Assembly (NCBI GenBank): GCA_037157565.1
Contig: JAZHRO010000022.1
Location: 992,001 to 1,056,000, forward strand
Source: Thalassia testudinum
Lineage: Eukaryota; Streptophyta; Magnoliopsida; Alismatales; Hydrocharitaceae
Length of the DNA: 64,000 nt
Direction: 5' to 3'
A program made the translations under genes and the position numbers. This document shows positions 1 to 10,300 of this stretch, one piece after another. How positions within the stretch are numbered: the stretch's first letter is position 1; each line of letters begins with the position of its first letter. The notes under the pieces were generated by a model. The model saw only the letters and a program-made list of their open reading frames with translations, was not told the origin of the DNA and ran no database searches.

Positions 1-3
1 TAC

Positions 4-279
4 CTTGCAACTGCATTCTGTTGGCAGACGTATCAGATCTAATATTAAACTGGTCATAATCCAATTCCACCCTTGGTAATTGAACAATTTACTAATATAG
101 AACTCTTCCATTGACCTCGCCTCGAGGAGAATCCCAAGGAGGAGTCTATCACTGGCAATCTCCCACAGAGGCCTCCTCTTAGATGGTTGAGGGTTGTTCA
201 CCCTTGACCTAGTGTAATAATGATCTCCCATTCTGACATTGGGATAGTGGTAGGTCGATAAGGTTGTTAGTAAAATTCC
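4..279 (-). CDS. Exon-like open block of an unidentified gene, running off the left edge
   Basis: On the minus strand a 276-base block (92 codons) is open, starts right after an AG acceptor (280-281 on the plus strand reads as CT) and stops exactly at a GTA donor at the window edge, so it is phase 0 at both ends. The peptide has ordinary composition, with a basic stretch (SKRRPLWEIASDR) followed by an aliphatic/aromatic helix-like segment (NYQGWNWIMTSLILDLIRLP). I do not recognise the family. It does not resemble the retroelement proteins elsewhere in the window. It may be an internal exon of a host gene whose 3' part lies left of the window; without the next exon this stays a guess. Confidence 0.35.
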
Positions 280-861
280 CTGCTTTTCTTAAAGTTATAA
301 ATTGAAATTATAAATTATAACCATTGCTATTTAAAGTGTGTAAGATACATATAAATAAATCAAGGCAACTATCATTGATGCCTCAATAGTCCAACCCAAT
401 AGATTTAAACCATTGTAAGTAAAACTAAACACTATATGAAGGCAGCAAAATGTAAACGACAATTGGAACACCATAAGTTTATTGAGATGGATACACAAGA
501 CCAAAGTTTGTAGTAATTAATAACCAATTTATCCGAATGTAACAATACCTAGTAGGGTCCCGTATGGACTACTCAAATGTTTAAAATTTGTTAACGCGCG
601 TTTATGCATGTTTGAACGGTAGGAAAAACTAATACGTCCACCTTACACCAATGCGAAATTAAATGGACGTAAATTTTCACCCTATAAAGGAAACTATCTT
701 GACACAAAATACTTGATAAGATCTATCAAATCGAATATGTATTTGAATGTGAATCGAGCGAATAGTTAAATGTAGCACAAAAAAATAAGCGAACTTTGTA
801 AAATGCCAAAGTGAATGTTTGTCAACGCATGTTAACTTGCATTGTAATTTTCTAATCACTC
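280..861. other. AT-rich non-coding stretch
   Basis: No coding segment, RNA gene or recognisable repeat is visible here. If the exon-like block at the left edge is real, part of this would be its upstream intron. Confidence 0.4.
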
Positions 862-1464
862 ATTATTGAAATTCCCTACTAGGAGGAGGTGACGTAATAA
901 TTGCGGAAATAAATATAAACAATCTCACAAAATAGACAATCACACAAGTACACAAGTATTTTTAGGTGGAAACCCAAACCGGGTGAAAATCACCACCTAA
1001 CCCTCTCGAGTTAGGATTTTCCGATCAACCAAGTTGATCAAAATCCACTAAATGAATCACTTTAAACGAGGGTGATTCAACCTCAAATACAACCACGCTA
1101 CAAGTGCGAGGGTAGCGTTCCACAACCCCTTCCTCGAAGGAGACGGGAATTCGCAAAGCGAATACCCAACCAAATAACAAAGATAAAATAACAGTAATCC
1201 TATAGAGCCAACAAAGTAGTTTTAAACCTAGCTTCTATAGGAATTAGGAAACTCTCCTTTGAAAGGAATGCGCCAGCGACGCGGATGTGTGAACAACATG
1301 ACGGCGCTACGTTGCTCTCGTGAACTACGGCGGGAGAGCGGGTGCGTAAAGCTTGATGCTCTCAAGATGAAGAATTAGAGCTTGGAGAGCAAGAGAGTCT
1401 TTTTGGACACAAAAGTGTGTGAAAGTGTGTAGCTAGGTGTGTCTTGGTGTGTAAAGGCTCCCCT

Positions 1465-1474
1465 CTATTTATAG
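1465..1474 (-). promoter_or_regulatory. TATA-like core promoter of LTR copy 1
   Basis: The minus strand reads CTATAAATAG. It lies about 100 bp downstream of the GACGTC array and about 600 bp before the LTR end, as expected for the U3/R boundary of a copia LTR. The equivalent position in copy 3 also has a TATA box. Confidence 0.5.
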
Positions 1475-1576
1475 AGGCCTTAGGAAGGCTTAGGAAATGT
1501 TCCATAGCCGTTGGGTGCAAAGCCCAAGAGAATCAGGCCGAAATCAGGAACAATGATTGCACTGACAGGGCAATCA

Positions 1577-2105
1577 GACGTCTAATTCTGGCATCAGACG
1601 TCTGGAAGTCCCCTTTAAGACGTCTGATTTCAAGGTCAGACGTTTGATTTCGTGCGGGTTCCTTCCTGACTTGAATCAGATCTAAACAGGGTTCTAGTGC
1701 AAGTCCATCAGACGACATACATGACGTCTGACACTATGTCTGGACGTCTGGAAACCTACTTTCTCGTTGGAATGGATTTGCAACGGCTAGAAAATCTCTG
1801 AGAAGAGATTTTCGGGTCAGTCGAGGCAAAATGGTCAATTATCAGACGTCTAGAAGGGCTTAAGGACGTCTGATAAGGCTCTAACGGTCATATCCTTGAG
1901 TGTTTGCAAAGCGAGCCAACGGTCCACTAATTGGACGTCTGGCAAAGTCATCAGACGTCTCCTAAGACGTCTGGTCTAAGGTCTGGACGTCTGATTTCAT
2001 CAGACAGAACTAATTATGTCCAGCCTGAATGTTATCAGACGTCTGAATCAACAGTCAGACGTCTTAAAACACTTTATCAGATGTCTGATTTGGTAATTAG
2101 ACGTC
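1577..2105. repeat. Array of 14 GACGTC-centred palindromes inside LTR copy 1
   Basis: Fourteen perfect GACGTC hexamers lie in about 530 bp, most within variants of the 12-bp palindrome TCAGACGTCTGA, plus several one-base variants (CAGACGTTTG, CAGATGTCTG). Spacing is irregular, so this is not a simple tandem repeat. Chance would give well under one copy. GACGTC is the ACGT-core C-box/CRE recognised by plant bZIP factors. The array is upstream of the LTR's TATA-like site in the LTR's own (minus) direction, which suggests an enhancer role; that role is inference. Confidence 0.85.
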
Positions 2106-2520
2106 TGGAAATGCTGTTTAAACCCTATATTGGTTTTCTAAGTTCTCTACAGAAAACCTAAGTATCCTAGGGTTGTACCGGTATTCCTAGGACTACTGTT
2201 AGGGTACTTTGAGGCTCTTTAACATAATTTTCTAAGGAAATAAAGAGCAAGAAAATAACGACAAATGTACATGAAAGGAATAAAAAGAATTCTATCCTAT
2301 TCTTCTTGTCCTTCCATCTTCAATCTATCGCTCCTCGCGAATCTCTTCTGTTCTCCATCAAGCTCCTCCAATCTGTCCTAGATGCGAGCTCGAATTCCGT
2401 CTAATCACGTCTACATTTGCAATTGACCTGAAATCTAAGACTCCGAGTGCAAATGTTAAATAACACGTGTTTTGTTATCATCAAAATAAATGATCGTGGT
2501 GCTCTAGCACCAACAATTAT

Positions 2521-4380
2521 GAGATGAGAATTTTCTCATTAAATCGACTATTGCTAAAAGTCAATGACATCGTGTTTACGTGCGAACAAACGTATTACAT
2601 TAACATGGTCTCAACCACTTTTGTAGTAACTTACTAAGAGTCATGTAGTATTACTATTATGGATTGCTATAATGAAAAAAAATAAAATAAAATTAATTGA
2701 AATGATCGTACGTAGCACATGGAATATTAATCAACTAATATATGAAAATGTTAACTTCGTCATCAGAAAATTCCCATTCCAAACATGGCCATCATATATA
2801 TCTCACATTTGTTATCTCATTTCGAAAATGTGATCAAGTGTCTTTCGGTAGGCAAGTTACAAATATTTGTAAATATCTATCAGATAGATCAACTACGTTC
2901 AACATGGATCAACTACGCATGACAGAATGGGTAAGCTATGGCAACAGTCCATAATCAGGAAAGATGGAATTTTCTTCAATGATCAAAATCAAAACAAGTA
3001 TCCAAAACAGTGTGCCACATTCAAATAAATTAATCTCACAATTAAACTAATGAAACACATTCTAACCTATCGCTTATATGTGATAATGCCAAAATGCAGA
3101 AACACATAACAAGTGTCAAAAGCATCCATTCCACAAACCAATGACGGCAAGCATCCACTACATGCATAACCATTGGAAAACAAAACTTTGCATCATAGCA
3201 GATAGTCAAGAAATATACCTATCCTCGCGCGTAGGTCTAAAGTTGAGATCCGAGGAGATGCAGCTGACGATTGCACAACAATAGGAGATCAGCAAGGGCT
3301 TTGAAGAGCTTCCTTCATTCTAGCTGTTATTGAGGAGAGGGAAACTAATTTGGCGACACGATTGGTGCACGAGACTCTTGTGAATCGTCAAAAAAGGACA
3401 TGTCAAAATAATCCTGCATACAAATGCTCAGAAAGAAAAACAAAAAAGGACCAGCGACGATAACCCAAACCGTCAAGAGATTACTCGCCGGTGAGTCGTA
3501 GTCACCTCTACACACCTTGGTTCATAGTTTGCACGATGAATCCATTAACGCAAGGCAAATATAGCACAACTCACACGAGGACTTTCGTGCAGATGATGAA
3601 AGATGTTGTCTATATCCTTTATACAGCCATGGGCACCATCGATGAACCACTGACTCCTCTTGATCGCTTTTCCATTGATTAAGTCATAGGCGAATGCATG
3701 TAGGAATCTTCAATAGTGGAAGCGTTGCATCTCGTGACCAGACAACACCCATATACACCCTTCGCATTAATTCGCCTACTGGGTGAGCTGCTTCTTTATC
3801 AAATGAGGTTCTACAGTGTTGTGGATTTCTCGTGAGAGGGGAGGGAGGAGACGATGGAGAGAGATGAATCCTGCGAAGAGAGCCACTTCTCAAAAGGGCA
3901 TACTACGAGATTGAGGGGAAACAATTATCATTGAGAAGATGTGATCACTCAAAAAGTAATGCGTGACACTTAACTTCACTAATGTATCTCAACAAACACA
4001 CCTGTAATACCTGATCAATAACTTAATTTTATCCAAATCTTTTGAATTATTAAAAAATTTATTACTATTCACTTTTTATAATGTATAACTAATACATATA
4101 AGATTAATATTTTATTTATACTGTAATCAAACGAGACACAAAAAAAAATTCATTTCTATATACCGCATGCAACGCAAAACTGAAATATCGTAGACCTTAA
4201 TTTCAGTTATGGTAGAATAAAGATGGACTCGAAATTTTCTCTTCTTTTTCATCCGACCCATTCGCCCACGCGCTCGCTATTTACCCACCCCATCTATTTC
4301 ACCTTCTTCGCCTATTCTTAGGTCTCGGAAGAAGAAGAGCAGAAAGAAAAGAAGGGATTACACATAGTGGGAGAGAGAGA
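2521..4380. other. Intergenic region upstream of the thioredoxin-fold gene
   Basis: No convincing gene or transposon ends are visible. Short open frames near 3.5 kb and 3.8 kb lack splice context and recognisable motifs. The last 130 bp (from about 4250) turn pyrimidine- then GA-rich (GAGAGAGA run at 4372-4387), which probably marks the promoter/5' UTR of the next gene. No clear TATA box is seen. Confidence 0.4.
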
Positions 4381-4387
4381 GAGAGAG

Positions 4388-7300
4388 ATGGTAGAAGAAG
4401 GAATGGAGCAGAAGGAGGAGTCCTATTCTACGTTCCAGAGGCTCCTCAGCAGCCTTCGCTCCACCAGCAAGTAAGTAACGGCTAAGCATCATCATCAACA
4501 ACACCACACCGCACACCGCACACAGCACACCACCAACACCGGTCTATCTCTCTCTCCCTACTCTTCTCCCCTCTCGATCTAGGCGACGACTCGGAGTTGG
4601 GGTTTGCAATGTGTCTCCATTGGTGCCACCACTTAATCGGTTCGCGGCGATAGACAGGCGTCTCTCGCGCTCCCGATCAACTGTCTGTCGAGGTTGAGCT
4701 CCCTTCGTGTGCAACGATCCGTTATCGATATCCTTCTCGTTCCCCAATCGGTTCTCCAAAACCCGCCCGGTTATTATAGCGTTTGCAAATTCGCGATTGC
4801 AACACATGAAAGAAGGCTTACATGGATCCTTTTTTTCTCCTTTTTTTTATTTCCACCGGATGACCACACCTAGCTTTTTGCCCTATAGTTGTTTGGATGG
4901 GGATTCGTTGTAACGTAATTCGGCACGATGCGGTCCTGCGAACTCTGTCTGCTTTCGATGCCAACCATCAGCTACTCCTTAATTGTAGTGCTTCCATCAT
5001 TTGGATATTTTTAGCTGCATCCTTTTGTTTCTTGTTTTTTTAGCAAATTTAAGGGATGCTTCATCGAATGGTTTGTTCATGCTAAAACTGGTTTTAAGGC
5101 TTTTGTTCTTCAATGATCAGATACTACACTGGCTATCCGAAACTCCTCGGTCCTTCCCGAGTTCTACATTTCACCTCTGAGCGCCAATTCGTGCAGTTGC
5201 TCCACGAAGGTGCCCCCATTGTCGTTGCATTTACCATAAAGTAATCTTTTCGTATCTGCCTTGCGGTGTTTGTTTGTGTGCTGGTTGATGATAGTGATCA
5301 ACATGATCTTCTTGTTGGATTTTGGATTTTGCCTTTGCAGATGCCCTTTGACAAAGCCTCTTGATAGAGTATTCGAAGAAGCTGCTGCTGAGTTCTATCC
5401 ACATATTAAATTTGTGCGAGTAAGAGCATATTCCTGGTTTGTCGAATATCTTGGGTTTCTGCCTGTATGTTTTTGAATAGCCATTGCATCACCTCACCAC
5501 ATGGGGTGCATTCCAAAGCAAAGGGCCCCTATTAGTTTGGTTTTAGGACAATGTGCAGAGGGAGGGAGGCTAGCATTACGATACAAGATTGTTGGCTTGG
5601 CTGATAGAACTTGATTTCTGTTTCTTTCAGAACTACTTTGCAATAGAGCGTGCCTTGGATCTTGATGTTTCCTAACAAGAATCGTCTTTTAAGTAATAGA
5701 CCAAGAAATCATCCGAATTTCTTTCTATGCTCATCGTTTGATATTCTCCAAAAACATATGAGAATAAAAGCATATTGAAGGTCATGGCTATTAGACTCTT
5801 CCTCTATCATAGGAGGATCTTAGCATTGCATTGAAAAGCTTCGTTCTTTGTACTAGATTAGGATCTCTCTCCCAATATCAAAAAGGTAGAAGGTAAGGAA
5901 AACTTTCTTGCTTGTGAGCAGGAAGAGAATTGTATGAGTTCCAGATGTTATTTTTTCTTCATATGCATAAGATAAGATGCGTATGTCCATTATCTATCAT
6001 TAAAAGAAAATTGATTGTTTAACCCTAATCCTCCTTTAAATAGAGAATTAGAGGAGAAACTACACAAGCCCATAAAGCATGATAAATTGAAAGAAAGCTA
6101 CATAAACTAGAATATTCTGACACTCCCCTTCGAGCTGGAACATCAATATCTATCATTCTTAGCTGGAATAGACATTTGCTGGAGGTTGCTTGTGGGAGGA
6201 GCTTTGTAAAAAAATTTGCGCTTGGATCATTGGTGACACATTCTGGGTAAATACATTTCCTTTTTGGACCATGTCTCTTATGTAGTGGCAGTCAAGCTTC
6301 ACATGCTTGGTACATTGATGGAATACTAGATTGTTTTCCAAAGACTTTGCTTGATACATCATCTTCATGAGTGTTTCAACATGAATGTGTGAAGAGTGGA
6401 AGACATACTTAATTTACATCATCTTCCTTTGTGTCATGGCCATTCCACACTAGAGAGAGATGCTATAATTTGCTTTTTGCTTCTTCATGTCACAAGATTA
6501 CCACCCATGAATGTCCAATATCTTGTGAGTGACTTCCTATCATTTAAAGATCCAGCACAATAAACTCATACACCAAGGGACCTAGTCTTGTTAAAGAGCA
6601 TGCCTTTGCCAGGTGGGGCCTTCAAATATCTAAGGATGAAGGATCACACTAGAATCTTCCCTATGGCTTTCAGTTGGTTTGACCGTAAACTGATTGATCT
6701 TGCCAACTGTGAGAGCATTTTTTGGTTAGCTCTCAACTTATTCACTCTCATTTACAGGCTTTAATTAGTAAGAAGTCCTTGACGAGTCCCAAGTATTCGT
6801 TTAGGTGACGGACTGTTCATTTCCCTCTGTGGACTTGTGCATTTGTTTTGCACATTTGTTAATTTCTTGATATTAATGGATGAAGGTAGCACATTACCAG
6901 CTATACCATGAACAGTTTTTGCATTCATAGCTACTTGGTTGTTTATTCTATATAGCCAAATTGCCAATTTTATAATCTTCTATTTGTCTAGGATTTTTCA
7001 TTCATTTAGCCATACACCTGCTGCCTAAGAAAGTAAGATTTTCCTATCCACATTTGCTTTATTTTCCTTCTAAGAAGCCCTAGTAAAAATGATAACATCT
7101 GCTGCATTTGCCTGCTTTTCAATATATGGTGTTTATTGATCTGAGATTATGTTTTCTTCTATCCTTATGTTTTTAGCCTGATTTGAATCCTAGGAGGTTC
7201 TTCCTTAACAATTGTGAGTATTGACGTGCCATTCTTCAAGTGTCTTTTCTGGTTGTTTGCTACAGGTAGAATGTCCCAAGTACCCCGGATTTTGCATAGC

Positions 7301-10300
7301 AAGGCAGAAGAAGGAATATCCTTTTGTTGAAATATTTCACAGCCCGGAGCAGGTAGATTGAATTTTTAACTTTTTTTTGTTGTTGAGGGTGCTTTTAAAT
7401 ATTAACATGTATGAACTTTGTATTTAAACTTGTTTCAAATATACATTTTTTCTAATGACATATTCATAGTTTGGGATGGAAGTGATACATATTCATTCAT
7501 GTCATACGACTTGCCTTGATGGTGGAGTTGAAATTGCACTGGAGGGGAGGTAAATAGTGAAATTATATAATATTGTAATACAAAAAATTCAATCATAAAA
7601 GGTGGCATCAGATTTTTAGGTGGAAACCTAAGATAGTTGAAAACCACCACCTAAGTCAATCCCTTGACTTAGGATTTTCGATCACAAGGTGATCAATCCA
7701 CTAACCACACTACTTAAATGAGGGTAGTGTACCTCAATTACAAATCCTATCTCCGATTCCTAAACGGAAGTTTCTCCCTTCAAAATGGAGAGACGGGGAT
7801 CCGACAGGCCGAATACCCAAAGTACAAAAATAGGAATTAAAACAACACCTATAAAGCACCCCAATACTTTAATTACTTTCTTATCTACTAAGCATAAAGA
7901 GAACTCCTTGAGGATTTGCAGAATGGAGTGAGTTGGGAGTATGGATTTGCCCTTTGATCAGAGTATTGGCACAACTCAAGGGCAAGATGAAGCTTAGAGT
8001 AGTGAGCAAGTGATTTTTCTAAGGGAATTGAATCTCAAGAGGTGTGTTGTGCCTAAGAGGGGTTATAGTCTATTTATTGGCAAGTTTGGAACCTTCAAGA
8101 ACACTTGGGAGAGATCTCATAGCCGTTGGAGACAAATCCCAAGAGATTGAGACGAAATCCACCGCAAATAAGGGTAATGATGAGTCTGACAGCAATATCA
8201 GACGTCTAATTTTAGGGTCAGACGTCTTATAAGACGTCTGATTATAATTTTGGTCGTCTAATACTATAGGCCAGACTGAACTGATTTCATTGTATCGAAA
8301 CAAAGACGTCTGACAAAGTTATTGGTTGTCTAATAATGTGTGGATTTGTTCTTGTTTTGATTAGATCCAAACAGAGTTCTAGATTTGAAGAATTATACGT
8401 CGGTATGGACGTCTGAGGGATTCACTAGACGTCTGGAAACCTAAAAAGACTTGGCTATGATATTTGACAAAAGATCTTATGTTCGTAATGAGATACGCAC
8501 AGAAACACATGGGCAACGGTCCAAAGGTAGACATTTGGAAGCATGTCTAGACGTCTGAAAATACATTTTACCCGTTATCTGTAGAACAAAGATAGGTGCT
8601 TAGTCTAACTGTTATTTTGAGGACGTTCAGGTAAAGTATCAGATGTTTGGATGAGGCTATGGACGTCTGATAGAAGAGTGCTTCGACTGATGTTTATGAA
8701 GACAGAAACCAAAGGCTGAACTATAGGTAGTTAGACGTCTGAGACACTTGTCAAATGTCTTAAAGTTGAAAATTAGACGTCTGACAATTATTATGGACGT
8801 TTGGTAAGAGTCTTAGTGTTAGGTTTTTGTTTCTAATTTATCCTAAGTGTAGAGAACCTAAATAAGTTATTTATAGGTTATATTTGGGGGCTCTTTACAA
8901 CATTTCTAGACTCAAATAAAATGAAAATTACAACATTTGAAAGTTTACATGAAAAGCTTATGACCTAATACTTATGCTACTTAGTCTTCACGCTTTTAAT
9001 CTCCTATCTTGGAAACTTTATGAAACCTGCAATAATGTTATTACATAGAGAAACAATATGCTATGCTTATTTTTTATTTCTTTTTCTTCATTTGTAAAAT
9101 CATCAAAATATTATATATGAGTAGTTGAACTAACAAGTCAGTAAAATATCTTTGATGACTAGTTGCTTTGAGGTGATGTAACATAGGAGAAACGAGATCA
9201 CTCCATGTCAAATCATCCATGCTATTCTTTGACTAAAATAAATGAAAAATATAATTACCCCTAACCTTTAGAACATGCAAATTTAAAACTTGCAATTTTG
9301 CATCAATTTTCAGTACATCTTTCACTTAAATTAGCCCATAATATCAATGATTTACAAATATATATCATATAATTATATTTGTGTTAGCATATATTTTATT
9401 TTATTTTTCTATTGTACGGTTATGGGGTTTGCTCCTCAAGGGATATCTATGTACTTTCACCTTTTTTTATCTCTCTCTCTATATAAGAGAGCCATAGGGT
9501 TTTAATAACAAGTTGAATTATTTCAACCGATTTGGTATCAGAGCACCGGTCCTAGACCGTGGTTCTCGTTTTCCCACCCCCCAAGCCCTGAACCCTACCA
9601 CCATATCCCCTCTTCCTCTCTCTCCCTATGGCGGTGACAGCATAGCCCACTAACGGTGTTCCACGGCCGCGATCGGCACCGCTGGTGCTCCAGCGGTCGT
9701 GATTTGATCGAGTGGCGCTCCAGCAGCTGTGATCTTGTCGGGTGGCCCTCCATCATCCACGATCTGGTCAGCGCGGTGATCATGGGTGCTATCGGGTGGT
9801 GCTGCTCTTGATCTGTAGATCCGATTTGCTGCCGGGCAGTGCTGCAGGTCTGATCGGCGGTGATCTGCAGCAGGTTTGATCGATGGTGTTCTGTAGCAGG
9901 TTCGATCGATTTCGTAGGGAGAGAGACACCTAGATCTCCTTGGAGTCATCTTAGGTGTTCTTCCCCTCACCCGAGCGAGGCCAACATTTGTCCAAGGGGG
10001 TCTTTCGCGAAGATGCGGATCTGAATATATTCAGATTCAGATCTTTTGATGGTTTCTTGGACATGGAAGGCTGATTGAGGCTTCCGGATTGCGAAGATGG
10101 CTTTAGATGCTTAGTTTGAGGTGACATCGGGCACTCTTTCGGACATTGGGGTACCTAAGAATTCGTTTTTTGGTTTTGTCCTCAAGTTAGACATGACCAA
10201 CTACTCGCGGTGGTCCCAGACTTTTCTTATAACTGCAAGGGGTCTTAAGAAGAGCCACATTTTTATGGATCTGGAGCTTGCAGACAAGACTGGTGTAAAT

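Larger units (their letters stand above)
867..2515 (-). mobile_element. Solo LTR, SIRE-like Ty1/copia type (copy 1), with 5-bp target duplication
   Basis: On the minus strand the LTR begins TGTTGGTGCTAGAG and has the TTTTGATGATAACAAAAC block near its start that is familiar from plant SIRE-type copia LTRs. It ends in CA. ATTAT lies directly outside both ends (862-866 and 2516-2520), a perfect 5-bp target duplication. The plus-strand ends are TGAAATTCC and CACCAACA. No primer site, coding region or second LTR is attached, so it is a solo LTR left by LTR-LTR recombination. It is 1649 bp long. Two diverged relatives lie near 7.5 kb and 59.0 kb. It carries a TATA-like site (CTATTTATAG, 1465-1474) with a GACGTC array on its upstream side. 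The family name is inferred from the terminal sequence only. Confidence 0.85.

Noticed and set aside
1577..2105. Regularly recurring short repeats that could suggest a CRISPR array
   Set aside because: Spacing is irregular, units vary, and the sequence lies in an LTR of a plant genome. It is a cluster of GACGTC palindromes, not repeat-spacer structure.
4372..4387. GA-rich microsatellite as a regulatory site
   Set aside because: A short GA run in a 5' leader is common in plants and no specific function can be supported.
9533..9544. tRNA-like sequence
   Set aside because: It is complementary to the 3' end of initiator tRNA-Met and serves as a primer site; no cloverleaf surrounds it.
9650..9970. 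106-codon minus-strand frame
   Set aside because: Lies in the GC-rich leader between primer site and gag of the copia element; repetitive composition and no family match.
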